From Paraburkholderia sp. BL25I1N1 (GTDB lineage Bacteria > Pseudomonadota > Gammaproteobacteria > Burkholderiales > Burkholderiaceae), in assembly GCF_003002025.1 (NCBI RefSeq), contig NZ_PVZB01000013.1, positions 186,001 through 250,000 on the forward strand: DNA of 64,000 nucleotides, read 5' to 3'. The notes beneath the pieces were generated by a model. The model did not search any database and had not been told where the DNA came from. It was given only the letters and a program-made list of their open reading frames with translations. Positions 35,294-43,725 of the stretch are shown here, piece after piece. Made by a program: the position numbers and the translations under genes. How positions within the stretch are numbered: position 1 is the first letter of the stretch; every line of letters begins with the position of its first letter.

Positions 35294-35734
35294 ATGACCT
35301 CAGGTACCGATGAAGCGGTGGCGCGAGAAGCGGTTGAAGGGTTCTATCGAGCGTTCGAGCAGAAAAGCGTCGAGTTATTGGCGAAGGTTGTCACCCCCGA
35401 CTGGCAGTACATTCCGGAGCCTCGCGGCGCCGCCCCCGGGCCCGGTCAAATGGTTCAGGTGTTCCATGACATAGCGACCGCGCTGCCGGACTTGAAAGTC
35501 GAAATTCTCGATTTGCTGGTGCATGGCAACCGGATAGGGGTTCGCGCGGAGATCAGCGGCACGCAAACGGGCAAGCTGCTCGGCATCGACGCGAGTTCGA
35601 AGCATGTGAAATTCGCGATTCATTCTTTCCATCAGATGCGTGGAAATCTGATCGAGAAAACCTGGCACCTCGAAGATTGGCTATCGCTATTTCGACAGCT
35701 TGGCCAGTTGCCAAAAATGCTCGACCGGCATTGA
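35294..35734 (+). CDS. SnoaL-like ester-cyclase family protein
   Basis: The 146-residue protein has the NTF2-like fold. The start EAVEGFYRAFEQKSVELLAKVV is followed by TPDWQYIPEPRG and the typical MVQVFHDIATALPDLKVEI pattern. Such proteins range from polyketide cyclases to uncharacterised hydrolases, so the reaction cannot be given. AGGAGC lies upstream of the ATG at 35294. An in-frame extension to 35102 lacks family similarity. Confidence 0.8.
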   Translation: MTSGTDEAVAREAVEGFYRAFEQKSVELLAKVVTPDWQYIPEPRGAAPGPGQMVQVFHDIATALPDLKVEILDLLVHGNRIGVRAEISGTQTGKLLGIDASSKHVKFAIHSFHQMRGNLIEKTWHLEDWLSLFRQLGQLPKMLDRH

Positions 35735-35749
35735 AGCGGAAGCAACGCC

Positions 35750-35914
35750 TCAATGCTGATAATGCATGGCCGCGGCGATCAGAAGCCGGAACGGCAGCGC
35801 GAGCAGCACGGCACCGGCAACGCCGAGCAGCCACAGTCCAATGAACCATAAGAGGCGTGTGCTGAAGGTCGTCTTGCGATCAGAGCTTGTCTGTGACACG
35901 CTGTCTCCCGTCAT
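35750..35914 (-). CDS. Single-helix membrane micro-protein, DUF2474-like
   Basis: A 54-residue frame with a polar N-terminus and one transmembrane helix (LLWFIGLWLLGVAGAVLLAL) ending RLLIAAAMHYQH. The pattern R-LLWF--LW---V-A---L-----RLL resembles DUF2474, a small subunit found with CIO-type cytochrome bd oxidases. The cydAB genes lie 2.8 kb away rather than adjacent. It is convergent with the SnoaL-like gene. I identified it by reading the reverse strand directly, because it is too short for most gene callers. Confidence 0.6.
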   Translation of the reverse strand: MTGDSVSQTSSDRKTTFSTRLLWFIGLWLLGVAGAVLLALPFRLLIAAAMHYQH

Positions 35915-36027
35915 CGGCTCGTCTATTCACGTGGCAATCATAGCCTGTTGCGCGCGGCAGGATTGCGACAGGTGCTGGTGTGCGATGTCGAATCGGAGCC
36001 CGGAAACACACAACCGGATCGAGAGTC

Positions 36028-36897
36028 ATGAACGAGAAGCGAAATGCGGCGCCCGACGGCACCGCTGCGCGTGTCGCCTTGTGGCGCGCGCTGCATGTCG
36101 AGGCGGACCCGCCGCCGCATGTGCTGGAAGACACGGTCGGCCTCAAGTTGCTGGCTCCGGGCGACGACTGGCGCGGCCGCGGAGACATGGACCCGCAGTT
36201 CACGCGTCCGTTTCGCGCTTCGATCGTGGCTCGGGCGCGCTTCATCGAAGACCTGGTCGTGGAACAGGCCGGGCGCGGGCTGAGTCAGTACGTGATCCTC
36301 GGCGCGGGGCTCGACAGCTTCGCGCAGCGCAGGCCGGAGATCGCGTCCCGCCTCAAGGTGTTCGAGATCGACCCGCCAGGTCCTCAGGCATGGAAGCGCC
36401 AGCAGCTGAATGAACTCGGCTACGGCGTGCCGGACTGGCTGCGCTTCGTGCCGGTCGATTTCGAAGCGGGCCGGAACTGGCGGGACGAGTTGACGGCCGC
36501 CGGCTTCGATGACAGCAAGCCGGCGATCGTGGTCTCCACGGGCGTCAGTATGTATCTCACCCTGGAAGCGAACTTGGCCACGCTGCGCGAGGTCGCGGCG
36601 CTCGCGCCGGGATCGACGCTTGCCATGACCTTCCTGCTCCCGCTGCATCTGGCGGACCCTGAGGTGCGTCCGGGGCTCGAGATGGCGGAGAAGGGCGCGC
36701 GAGCAAGCGGGACACCTTTCATCAGCTTCTTCACTCCACCGGAGATGCTGGCGCTGGCCCATGAAGCCGGCTTTGGCGAAGCGACGCACGTCCCCGCGGC
36801 CCATCTGACGCAGCGCTACTTCTCCGGCAGGACCGACGGTCTGCGCCCGCCGAACAATGCCGAGGATCTGCTCGTGGCGAGCACCTGGCCGCCGTGA
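36028..36897 (+). CDS. Class I SAM-dependent methyltransferase (leucine carboxyl methyltransferase-like)
   Basis: The 289-residue protein has a methyltransferase core: QYVILGAGLDSFAQRRPE (SAM-binding Gly motif), VFEIDPPGPQAWKRQQL, and IVVSTGVSMYLT. The N-terminal segment with ARFIEDLVVEQ matches the PPM1/TIGR00027 group. These proteins are common in mycobacteria and Burkholderiaceae and their substrates are generally unknown. It appears to be a single-gene unit. Confidence 0.85.
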   Translation: MNEKRNAAPDGTAARVALWRALHVEADPPPHVLEDTVGLKLLAPGDDWRGRGDMDPQFTRPFRASIVARARFIEDLVVEQAGRGLSQYVILGAGLDSFAQRRPEIASRLKVFEIDPPGPQAWKRQQLNELGYGVPDWLRFVPVDFEAGRNWRDELTAAGFDDSKPAIVVSTGVSMYLTLEANLATLREVAALAPGSTLAMTFLLPLHLADPEVRPGLEMAEKGARASGTPFISFFTPPEMLALAHEAGFGEATHVPAAHLTQRYFSGRTDGLRPPNNAEDLLVASTWPP

Positions 36898-37199
36898 GCG
36901 CATTGCCCCTCTTCAGATCGAATACCACATGTGATTGACGCGCGTGTGACCAGATGCTCATTGCCGCCCCAAAACATGCATAGGGAAAATATCTATTCTG
37001 TCAAAGCGGGCCCTCGCGTACTTTCAAATTCTGCTGAATCCCAAATATCGAGCACCAACGCGGCGGAACCGCTTCCTGTCCTTCAACAGGATCGGCGGAT
37101 CGACGCGAGCGGTGCCGTGACATTCATATTCGAGCGCGCGGGACATCGTTAAAGCCTGGCGCGACTGTGGTTCTTGACCCACGCACTCTCAGGGAAACG
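36898..37199. other. Intergenic region upstream of MEDS-domain kinase
   Basis: About 300 bases. An inverted repeat TCCTGT-CCTTCA-ACAGGA occupies 37074-37091, about 110 bases ahead of the kinase start. Its half-sites loosely recall the TCCTGA motif of the 4-12 kb block, but the spacing differs. Nothing else stands out. Confidence 0.4.
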
Positions 37200-38678
37200 A
37201 TGACCACCGGACCTCGTAAAAGCGGTTTTCCAGCGCTTGGCGCCCTCACTTGGGGCTCCCATCTGTGTCACTTCTACGAATCGCGGAGCGAATTGCTCAG
37301 CGTCACCGCGGACTTCCTGCATGCCGGACTCGCCAATCGCGAAGCGGCCGTGTGGATCGCGCCCGCGCTGCTGGGACCCGACAAAGCCCGCTATATGCTC
37401 ACGCGAACCGCGCCCGCACTCGCGGAATATATCGATGCAGGCCAATTGCAGATTCTCGACGGCGCGCAGATTTACGCCTCGCCTAAAACGGGCTTCAACG
37501 GCGGCGCCACCGTGGGTTTATGGTCGAAGGCGATCAACGACGCACTGGGGCGAGGCTTCGAAGGATTGCGAGTGGCCGGCGACGCCGTCTGCAACGAAAG
37601 CACCGACTGGGTTGCGCTGCTCGACTATGAAGCCTCGCTGAAGGAGAGGCTTGCTGCGCTGCCGATCATCGGCTTGTGCACGTACTGCGTGCAGAAGCTT
37701 CGCACTGCGCAGGCGCGGGACATCGAGCGTCTGCACGATGCGAAGATCGAGCGGCCGCGCGTCGAGACTCCCGGGCATGCGCGCGCGCAGGCTGGTGGGC
37801 AGAGCGTGCAACGTTCGGAGCACGTCGTCACCGTTGCCGGGCGTAGCGATGAATCGGAACAGGCTTCGATCGGCGCAACGATAGGCCACGAAATCCGCAA
37901 TGCCATCACGCCGCTCGGACTGCTCGCGCGTTTGTTGAACACCCAGTACGGCCATGACGAACAGTTGACGCGATACGCGCTTCTACTCTCACGGCAGGCC
38001 AGCGTGCTCGGTCAACTGGCCCAGCAATTGATGGCGCCGGACGGTGACGGGTTCGCCGGTTCCGCCGGTTCTATTGATCCGGCGCTGGGCGCGTTGGCAT
38101 GTGCGTCGCGCGAGAGGGCGGTGGTGAATCGCGCGCCGGTCGATGTCGGCGATCTGCTCGCGCATTGTGTGCTGGTAGCCGAAGCGGGCGCGCCAGATCA
38201 CGCGCCGATTCAGGTGACGGCCGGCGACGCACCGTTGCGGGTGCAAGGGGATTTCGGCGAGCTGACCCAGGTGTTCGTCAATCTGCTGATCAACGCGCTC
38301 AAATATTCGGCGGCTGCGGATGCCATCAAGGTGACGGCGTCCCGCGCCGGGCGTTACTGCTATATCAGCGTGAGCGACGAAGGGGCCGGCATCGCGCCGG
38401 GCGAGCTTGCGAGCATCTTCAAGCCCTACGCGCGCGGGCTTGCGGGCCGCGCCTTGGGCACAAGGGGGCATGGACTCGGATTGGCGGTGGTGCGCGATAT
38501 CGTCGCGAGCCATGGCGGCACCGTCGAAGCGTTTTCCGGGGGACTGGGCCGCGGCTCGGAATTCGTGGTGCGCCTGCCGCTGGCGAAGCTAGTCACGCCA
38601 ATCACGACGATCGCGTCCGAAGCGCAAGAATGCGAAGCGGTCTGCGCCGCACCGGTCACGCAAGGTATTGCCGTATAG
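37200..38678 (+). CDS. MEDS-domain sensor histidine kinase
   Basis: The 492-residue protein opens with a MEDS domain (about 18-180; GSHLCHFYESRSELLSVTADF and CTYCVQ), a sensory domain first described in DcmR-type regulators of methylotrophs. It is followed by a kinase core with H-box IGHEIRNAITPL, N-box NLLINALKYS and G-boxes SDEGAGIA and GHGLGLAV. There are no membrane helices. AGGGA precedes the ATG at 37200. No response regulator is adjacent, so it is an orphan kinase. Confidence 0.85.
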   Translation: MTTGPRKSGFPALGALTWGSHLCHFYESRSELLSVTADFLHAGLANREAAVWIAPALLGPDKARYMLTRTAPALAEYIDAGQLQILDGAQIYASPKTGFNGGATVGLWSKAINDALGRGFEGLRVAGDAVCNESTDWVALLDYEASLKERLAALPIIGLCTYCVQKLRTAQARDIERLHDAKIERPRVETPGHARAQAGGQSVQRSEHVVTVAGRSDESEQASIGATIGHEIRNAITPLGLLARLLNTQYGHDEQLTRYALLLSRQASVLGQLAQQLMAPDGDGFAGSAGSIDPALGALACASRERAVVNRAPVDVGDLLAHCVLVAEAGAPDHAPIQVTAGDAPLRVQGDFGELTQVFVNLLINALKYSAAADAIKVTASRAGRYCYISVSDEGAGIAPGELASIFKPYARGLAGRALGTRGHGLGLAVVRDIVASHGGTVEAFSGGLGRGSEFVVRLPLAKLVTPITTIASEAQECEAVCAAPVTQGIAV

Positions 38679-38866
38679 CGAACGCGATGGCTTTACGCGT
38701 CGTCAGGCCACGCATGTCCGGTTGCGGCCGAGTCGCCTCAGGCCGCGGCTTGCAAGAACGCCAATGCGGTCACCACTAGCGACGCGAAAGCCCGGAAGGC
38801 AATCTTGATGCTGTTGCCTGCAGGAGGCAAGGCTCAACCGCGACAACTCGCTGTCAACCTCGACGA

Positions 38867-39613
38867 TCATTCAACCCGACACCAACGACCGGTTTCCGGG
38901 CACACCATGGCGGGTTCGCCATTCACGCACACTTGCTCTTTATCCGCGTGCAAAGAGATTGGAGAGCCAATGTCGAAGGCAACTTTAAGCGTCTGCGCCA
39001 CATGCACGTCTTCGATGGGAAGCTCCCACGTCAGGAATATTTGCGTGCAATCCTGATCCGCAGCGAAGTCAGCAGCATTGAATCCGCTGCTGCCGCGCCG
39101 GATTACCCCATGTGGCTGGCCGGTGTCGAATATCAAGGCCGTGCCGCGAGTCAGGGGAATGCGATGACCCGTACCGGGGAAATGCACATCCAGCCCTTTG
39201 TCTTCGCTCAGAAACAGATTGCAAAAGGCCGCACCGCCATATTGCGCGCCGTCATGGTGATATCTCGCGCCACGGCAGGCCATGAGCGCAATGTCGCTGA
39301 CGGCAAGCACGCCGGGGAGGCCTAGCGCAGCCGTCCATTCGGACGCTGCTCGCACGCAGCGCGTGTAGTCCGGCCAGCGCACTTGCGTTCGCGCCAGCGG
39401 CATGACCTCGACGTCACCGGGTTCGAGGATCATGTGCGACGACGTCTCCCTGTCCCAATCCGCAAGCACACGAGCGGGGAGCGGTGGCACGTCGAGCATG
39501 CCTGACAGCACGATGTCACTGACGCTTCGACTGCGAATGGCATCGCCACTTGAGAAATAGGAAGTCAGTACGTCTCGCTTCGATGCTGTAGAAGAGGGGC
39601 TCATCCGCAGCAT
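38867..39613 (-). CDS. 2OG-Fe(II)-oxygenase-like hypothetical protein
   Basis: A 248-residue soluble protein. A central HHDGAQYGGAAFCNLFL segment followed by RGTALIFDTGQPHGVIRR has the spacing of an HxD...H iron-binding facial triad on a double-stranded beta-helix, as in 2-oxoglutarate dioxygenases. The match is motif-level only, and the substrate is unknown. An ATG at 39604 is an alternative start. Confidence 0.6.
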   Translation of the reverse strand: MLRMSPSSTASKRDVLTSYFSSGDAIRSRSVSDIVLSGMLDVPPLPARVLADWDRETSSHMILEPGDVEVMPLARTQVRWPDYTRCVRAASEWTAALGLPGVLAVSDIALMACRGARYHHDGAQYGGAAFCNLFLSEDKGLDVHFPGTGHRIPLTRGTALIFDTGQPHGVIRRGSSGFNAADFAADQDCTQIFLTWELPIEDVHVAQTLKVAFDIGSPISLHADKEQVCVNGEPAMVCPETGRWCRVE

Positions 39614-39672
39614 TGTAAGTTACCGCGCCGCTTTGAATTGTGTCCGCGCTGACATGCCGCTTGAGGTATGCG

Positions 39673-39960
39673 ATGTCGCGTTTCATCAGCGGCGACCCGG
39701 TGGCGATGGTCTCTTGGCCCAATAGAAAACCTCAATTGATCGCGGAGATACAAAGCATTGCGCAGACGATCCAATGCTTGACTGACCCATCGCGAGACCG
39801 GAGTCGCGCTGATGACTCGACCAGAAACATGGCGAGACAGCTGGGTGTATCACCCGCCGCGGCCAAGATTCACCGGCGCAATCTCTACAGGAAACTGAGC
39901 ATTTCCTCCCAGGCAACGCCCTTTCTGCTCATCATGGGCGAGGACTTAGAGGCGGGCTGA
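39673..39960 (+). pseudogene. Degenerate LuxR-type helix-turn-helix remnant
   Basis: The C-terminal half (MARQLGVSPAAAKIHRRNLY, then RKLSISSQ) is a clear LuxR recognition region. The usual preceding LTPREREV helix is replaced by CLTDPSRDRSRADDSTRN and the N-terminal sensory part is missing. With about 95 residues left, it is probably the end of a larger regulator that has decayed, although the frame is open. Confidence 0.5.
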
Positions 39961-40140
39961 AGCCTTAACGTCGCCCCGTTCTTTGTATCGCAATGTATCC
40001 GCACCGTAGCAAGGTACATAACGTTTCATCAGCGGGCATTGCCGACATAAGCCAGATACGTCCACGGGGTCTAATGCTTCCAAGCCAGCCGAACTGGCCT
40101 TGCTAACCAGAACGCAAACGGGCGTTTGCGTGGAAGACAT
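39946..40140 (-). CDS. Possible small Cys-containing protein, 64 aa
   Basis: A reverse-strand frame with GLCRQCPLMKRYVPCYG, a C-x2-C-x8-C pattern that could bind metal. GC at third positions is lower than in neighbouring genes. The frame overlaps the end of the LuxR remnant by 15 bases. A near-perfect palindrome (40112-40131) overlaps its first codons. I do not recognise it, and it may be fortuitous. Confidence 0.3.
   Translation of the reverse strand: MSSTQTPVCVLVSKASSAGLEALDPVDVSGLCRQCPLMKRYVPCYGADTLRYKERGDVKASARL
40112..40131. repeat. Inverted repeat upstream of the second DUF4148 gene
   Basis: ACGCAAACG-GG-CGTTTGCGT has 9-base perfect arms and a 2-base centre. It lies 28 bases upstream of the DUF4148 start and may be an operator for that gene. 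Confidence 0.5.
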
Positions 40141-40158
40141 TTTCTCGAGGTGAAAGTC

Positions 40159-40473
40159 ATGAAAGTCATTCAATCGCTTATCGTCGCCGCTGCCGTTGCT
40201 CTGCCGGCTTTGTCGTTCGCACAATCGAATCAGCCGCTCACCCGGGCGCAGGTTCGCGCGGAACTCGTGCAGCTGGAGAAGGCCGGTTACAACCCCGCGA
40301 GCGACGAGACGCAGTACCCGAGAAATATCCTGGCTGCCGAAGCTCGCGTAAGTGCGCAAAACGGGCCGACGGCATCGTCATACGGCTCGGCGACGGTTGG
40401 CAGTTCGGCGTCCGGTTCGCGTGCGCCGGACTCTGAAGTGATCGGTCTCGGTGCGATCTACGCCAAGCCGTAA
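40159..40473 (+). CDS. DUF4148-family secreted protein
   Basis: The 104-residue protein has a signal peptide (MKVIQSLIVAAAVALPALSF) then NQPLTRAQVRAELVQLEKAGY and YPRNILAAEARVS, paralogous to 22712-23056. CGAGGTGA precedes the ATG at 40159. It is likely periplasmic or surface-exposed. Function is unknown. Confidence 0.88.
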   Translation: MKVIQSLIVAAAVALPALSFAQSNQPLTRAQVRAELVQLEKAGYNPASDETQYPRNILAAEARVSAQNGPTASSYGSATVGSSASGSRAPDSEVIGLGAIYAKP

Positions 40474-40600
40474 CTTAAATTCGGCTTCGAGGACGGGCGT
40501 TTCTGTCGACCACGCCTCGCGATGTTTTGCTTCAACCATTCGGTGCGTCGCGCGGGCGCACTGTTCAATTCAGCGCTGTCGCACATAAGGAGAATTAGCC

Positions 40601-41632
40601 ATGTCTGACCAGATCAACACCCGGCGGCGTCGTCTGCTTGGGACGGCGGTTGCGGGCCTCAGCCTGATGGAACTGGGACTGAGCGGGCTTGCCAACGCAC
40701 AGTCCAATAGCACGAAGGCGGGAGCGAGCGCCGCCTCGTTCGACACCGTCAAGCAGATCAACGCGGGCACGCTCAGCATGGGATACGCCGAGGCGGGCCC
40801 GCAGAACGGGCCGGTTGTGATCCTGCTGCACGGCTGGCCGTACGATATCCATGCCTTTGCCGAAGTCACACCGTTGCTGGCAGCGGCCGGCTATCGCGTC
40901 ATCGTGCCGTATCTGCGCGGCTATGGCACGACGCAGTTCCTGTCCGCGGATACGCCGCGCAACGGCCAGCAAGCCGTCGTGGCGGTCGACATCATCGCGC
41001 TGATGGATGCGTTGAAGATCGACAAGGCGATTTTCGGCGGCTTCGACTGGGGCGCGCGCACGGTGAATATTATCGCCGCGCTGTGGCCGGAACGATGCAA
41101 GGCGATGGTCTCGGTGAGCGGTTATCTGATCGGCAGCCAGGAGGCGAACCGCACGCCGTTGCCGCCGAAAGCGGAACTGGCCTGGTGGTATCAGTTCTAC
41201 TTCGCGACGGAGCGCGGCGCGGCGGGTTACGACGCGAATCGCCACGACTTCAACAAGCTGATCTGGCATACGGCATCGCCGAAATGGAATTTCGACGATG
41301 CAACGTACGAGCGCTCGGCACAATCGTTCAGCAACCCTGATCATGTCGCGGTGGTGATTCACAACTATCGCTGGCGTCTGGGACTGGTGAAGGGCGAGCC
41401 GCAATACGACGATCTGGAGAAGCGCCTGGCCGCGGCGCCGACGATCGCCGTGCCGACCATCACGATGGAAGGCGACGCGAACGGCGCGCCGCATCCGGAC
41501 CCGGCGGCGTATGCAAAGAAGTTCACCGGCAAGTACGCGCATCGGAACATCGGCGGCGGTGTTGGACATAATCTGCCGCAGGAAGCGCCGAAAGCATTTG
41601 CCGATGCCGTGATCGACGTCGCACGTTTCTAG
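40601..41632 (+). CDS. Alpha/beta hydrolase, epoxide-hydrolase/haloalkane-dehalogenase type, Tat-exported
   Basis: The 343-residue protein has an N-terminal Arg cluster and hydrophobic stretch ending in ANAQS, consistent with a twin-arginine signal. The core has the oxyanion motif LLHGWPYD, nucleophile elbow GGFDWGART with Asp149, and catalytic His in GVGHNLPQEAP. An Asp nucleophile together with HGWP fits epoxide hydrolases and haloalkane dehalogenases rather than esterases. A periplasmic location is unusual for these. AAGGAG lies upstream of the ATG. Confidence 0.85.
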   Translation: MSDQINTRRRRLLGTAVAGLSLMELGLSGLANAQSNSTKAGASAASFDTVKQINAGTLSMGYAEAGPQNGPVVILLHGWPYDIHAFAEVTPLLAAAGYRVIVPYLRGYGTTQFLSADTPRNGQQAVVAVDIIALMDALKIDKAIFGGFDWGARTVNIIAALWPERCKAMVSVSGYLIGSQEANRTPLPPKAELAWWYQFYFATERGAAGYDANRHDFNKLIWHTASPKWNFDDATYERSAQSFSNPDHVAVVIHNYRWRLGLVKGEPQYDDLEKRLAAAPTIAVPTITMEGDANGAPHPDPAAYAKKFTGKYAHRNIGGGVGHNLPQEAPKAFADAVIDVARF

Positions 41633-41686
41633 CATTGCGCGCGCTGACGGCTATTGCAAAGCGTGCGCACGCAACCAATGCATTGG

Positions 41687-42175
41687 CTAGTCGCGTTGCT
41701 CCACCGCTCCAGGTTTGCCGTCGCGACCTTTACCGCTTCGCCGGTCTTCGTCACGATCATCGCGATTGTCGACGAACGGCGAATCGGTGTCGCTGCCGCC
41801 GGCGCGCAGCACAGCGCGCGCTTCTTCAGCCAGCTTTTCGTAGTGTCGTCGAAAGCGCGTCAAGTCCTTTTCCTCGAGTTCTTCGAGATCGAGCAGGGCG
41901 TTGTGAGCCCCTCCCAATGCGCGGATCAACTCGTCGAGTTTGATCTGCATCGCCGCGGTGTCACGGTTCTGGGTGTTCTGGATCAGGAAGACCATCAGGA
42001 ACGTAACGATCGTGGTCGACGTGTTGATCACGAGTTGCCACGTATCGCTGTAGTGAAAGAGCGGGCCGGTGAGGGCCCAGACGATCACCATGGCGACGGC
42101 CAGCACAAAGGTGACCGGCCTGCCGGTCATCGTGGAAAGGAAGCTTGCGAACTTCGAAAACCATTTGCCGCTCAT
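41687..42175 (-). CDS. Low-affinity iron permease family protein
   Basis: The 162-residue protein has two membrane helices (TFVLAVAMVIVWALTGPLF and QLVINTSTTIVTFLMVFLIQ) followed by NTQNRDTAAMQIKLDELIRA, the signature of the PF04120 family, and a highly charged tail. Actual iron transport has not been established for bacterial members. GGAGG stands 5 bases from the ATG at 42175, which favours it over the in-frame ATG at 42178. Confidence 0.85.
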   Translation of the reverse strand: MSGKWFSKFASFLSTMTGRPVTFVLAVAMVIVWALTGPLFHYSDTWQLVINTSTTIVTFLMVFLIQNTQNRDTAAMQIKLDELIRALGGAHNALLDLEELEEKDLTRFRRHYEKLAEEARAVLRAGGSDTDSPFVDNRDDRDEDRRSGKGRDGKPGAVEQRD

Positions 42176-42431
42176 CATGACCTCCGGGGGGGCGGTTCGA
42201 CGTGAGGCATCATCGCACAGGCGCAACCCCGGCCCACGGGCATGCCTCGAAGCACGTCAGCGGTCCGCCGATTTACCCCACACGATCCATTCAGGATGCT
42301 GTTCCAGGTAATCCGACAGCGCCCTCAGCGCGCTGAGTGTCCGGCACCAGATCCGTGTTGATTCGCAGGAAGAGGAAATTGGCGTTCATGAGCGCCTGAT
42401 TCCGTGCACACGGCCAAAATACTCGCGACGT

Positions 42432-42662
42432 TTATTGCTGATACCAATTGCGGCCCACTGGTATTGCCGCCGCATTGAATTGCGCGGCGCTGCGGATAGA
42501 TGGTTGTAAATCCGCATCACATTTATTGTTTTCTCCAACCCGATAGACGGTCACATACACATGCATTTGACCGTCTATCGCACATCTGCTCACACACTTC
42601 GTAGCGCGACCAAGTCGCTTATCGACAGTGTTCTCCACGTTGATTCCCATACGGCGGCCCAT
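42432..42662 (-). CDS. Possible hypothetical protein, 76 aa
   Basis: A reverse-strand frame (start MGRRMGINVEN, end VGRNWYQQ) with atypical, AT-richer codon use compared with the neighbours. No family is recognised and no clear Shine-Dalgarno is seen. The long inverted repeat at 42541-42580 lies inside it, which would be unusual for coding DNA. It is listed because it fills an otherwise empty 750-base region. Confidence 0.25.
   Translation of the reverse strand: MGRRMGINVENTVDKRLGRATKCVSRCAIDGQMHVYVTVYRVGENNKCDADLQPSIRSAAQFNAAAIPVGRNWYQQ
42541..42580. repeat. Inverted repeat with perfect 13-bp arms
   Basis: CGATAGACGGTCA (42541-42553) is the exact reverse complement of TGACCGTCTATCG (42568-42580), with a 14-base spacer. 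No T-run follows. It could be a regulator site, an RNA hairpin or a mobile-element end. Confidence 0.6.
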
Positions 42663-42932
42663 GCGCCGGGGCGGCGCTTATTCCGCTGATCTTTCAACCT
42701 TCGCAGCTGCGCAATTCCCCAGCCAAAACCGCGCCATTAGCCAAGGGTAATTACCTACAAAAGAGTACGCCAGGTGCAGATTTAACAAAGTTAGAATGTT
42801 TCATCTAATGCTGCATCGCAAAACGATTCGAGCGGCTTGGGGCAATTCGAGGGTCAACAATCTGCTTGCATCCCGCTGGTTTCGCATATCTCTTGTCTGA
42901 GCAATGTGAAGGTCTTAACGAAGGAGTCCAGA

Positions 42933-43457
42933 GTGTATTTTTCGACGCCAGAACAATTCATCTCCCTGCAAAGTGCCAATGTTGCCGTCGCCTTTTCGTT
43001 GGCGCAGCAAACATTCCAGTATTTTGAAGAGCTGGCTAAGTTGAACCTGCAGGCAGCCAGGGCCACGCTTGCGGAGAGCGAGCAGGCATGGCAGATGGCG
43101 ATGTCGGGTAAGACGCCGGTCGAGCTGTTTGTTCATCAGGCCAGCAACGCCAAGCCCGTCGCTGAGAAAGTACTGTCTTATAGCAGTCACATGTTTGAAA
43201 TCGCGAATGACGCACAAGCCGGGTTTCTGAAGATTGTCGAAGACCGGTTCGCACAATCCAACACGAAAATGCAGACGGCGTTCGACGACTTCGCGCGCAA
43301 TGCGCCCGCAGGTTCCGAACTCGCGGTCACCGCGTTCAAGTCGGCGGTTTCCAGCGCGGGCGCTGCCTACGACGCGATGCGCAAAGCCACTGCGCAAGCC
43401 ATTGCCATGGCGCAAGCCAGTCAGTTGACGGTGCCTGCTCAGGCACGGGCCAAATAA
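42933..43457 (+). CDS. phaP: Phasin family protein (PHA granule-associated)
   Basis: The 174-residue helical protein starts at GTG 42933 after AAGGAG. It has the phasin_2 pattern: FSTPEQFISLQSANVAVAFS, LAKLNLQAARATLAES and a C-terminal helix rich in Ala. Phasins coat polyhydroxybutyrate granules and are abundant in this bacterial group. A hairpin terminator follows at 43489. It is a single-gene unit. Confidence 0.92.
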   Translation: MYFSTPEQFISLQSANVAVAFSLAQQTFQYFEELAKLNLQAARATLAESEQAWQMAMSGKTPVELFVHQASNAKPVAEKVLSYSSHMFEIANDAQAGFLKIVEDRFAQSNTKMQTAFDDFARNAPAGSELAVTAFKSAVSSAGAAYDAMRKATAQAIAMAQASQLTVPAQARAK

Positions 43458-43488
43458 AGCCAGTCAGTCAACAGCAATGCTCACGCAG

Positions 43489-43508
43489 CCTGGCGCAAAT
43501 GCGCCGGG
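43489..43508 (+). terminator. Terminator after the phasin gene
   Basis: CCTGGCGC (43489-43496), loop AAAT, and GCGCCGGG (43501-43508) form an 8-bp stem with one G-T pair. A moderately T-rich GGCTGTTGTTTCGCTTTCC follows. Confidence 0.6.
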
Positions 43509-43725
43509 GGCTGTTGTTTCGCTTTCCTCCAAGCAGACGGATCGGCCGATTCGGAAGCGAAACGGGTATCGCGTTGCTTGCCAACCCGTTCGAAGGGCGG
43601 TCCGAAGGCGCTTGATAAAGTAAGCCGGGAATGTAATGGGAAGTCACGCTTCTTATAGGAACGATCTTTCGCATATTGAAACGATAGTCACAACGCTAGA
43701 GAGATTGCTTTCAAAAGGTGATTCG

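Larger units (their letters stand above)
42176..42932. other. Long intergenic region upstream of the phasin gene
   Basis: About 750 bases. On the reverse strand, 42257-42370 can be read as a tail (ALRALSDYLEQHPEWIVWGK then SADR and stop) that looks like the end of a lost gene. The region 42432-42662 holds a weak 76-codon frame, and 42541-42580 a strong inverted repeat. GC is lower than average. Confidence 0.4.
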
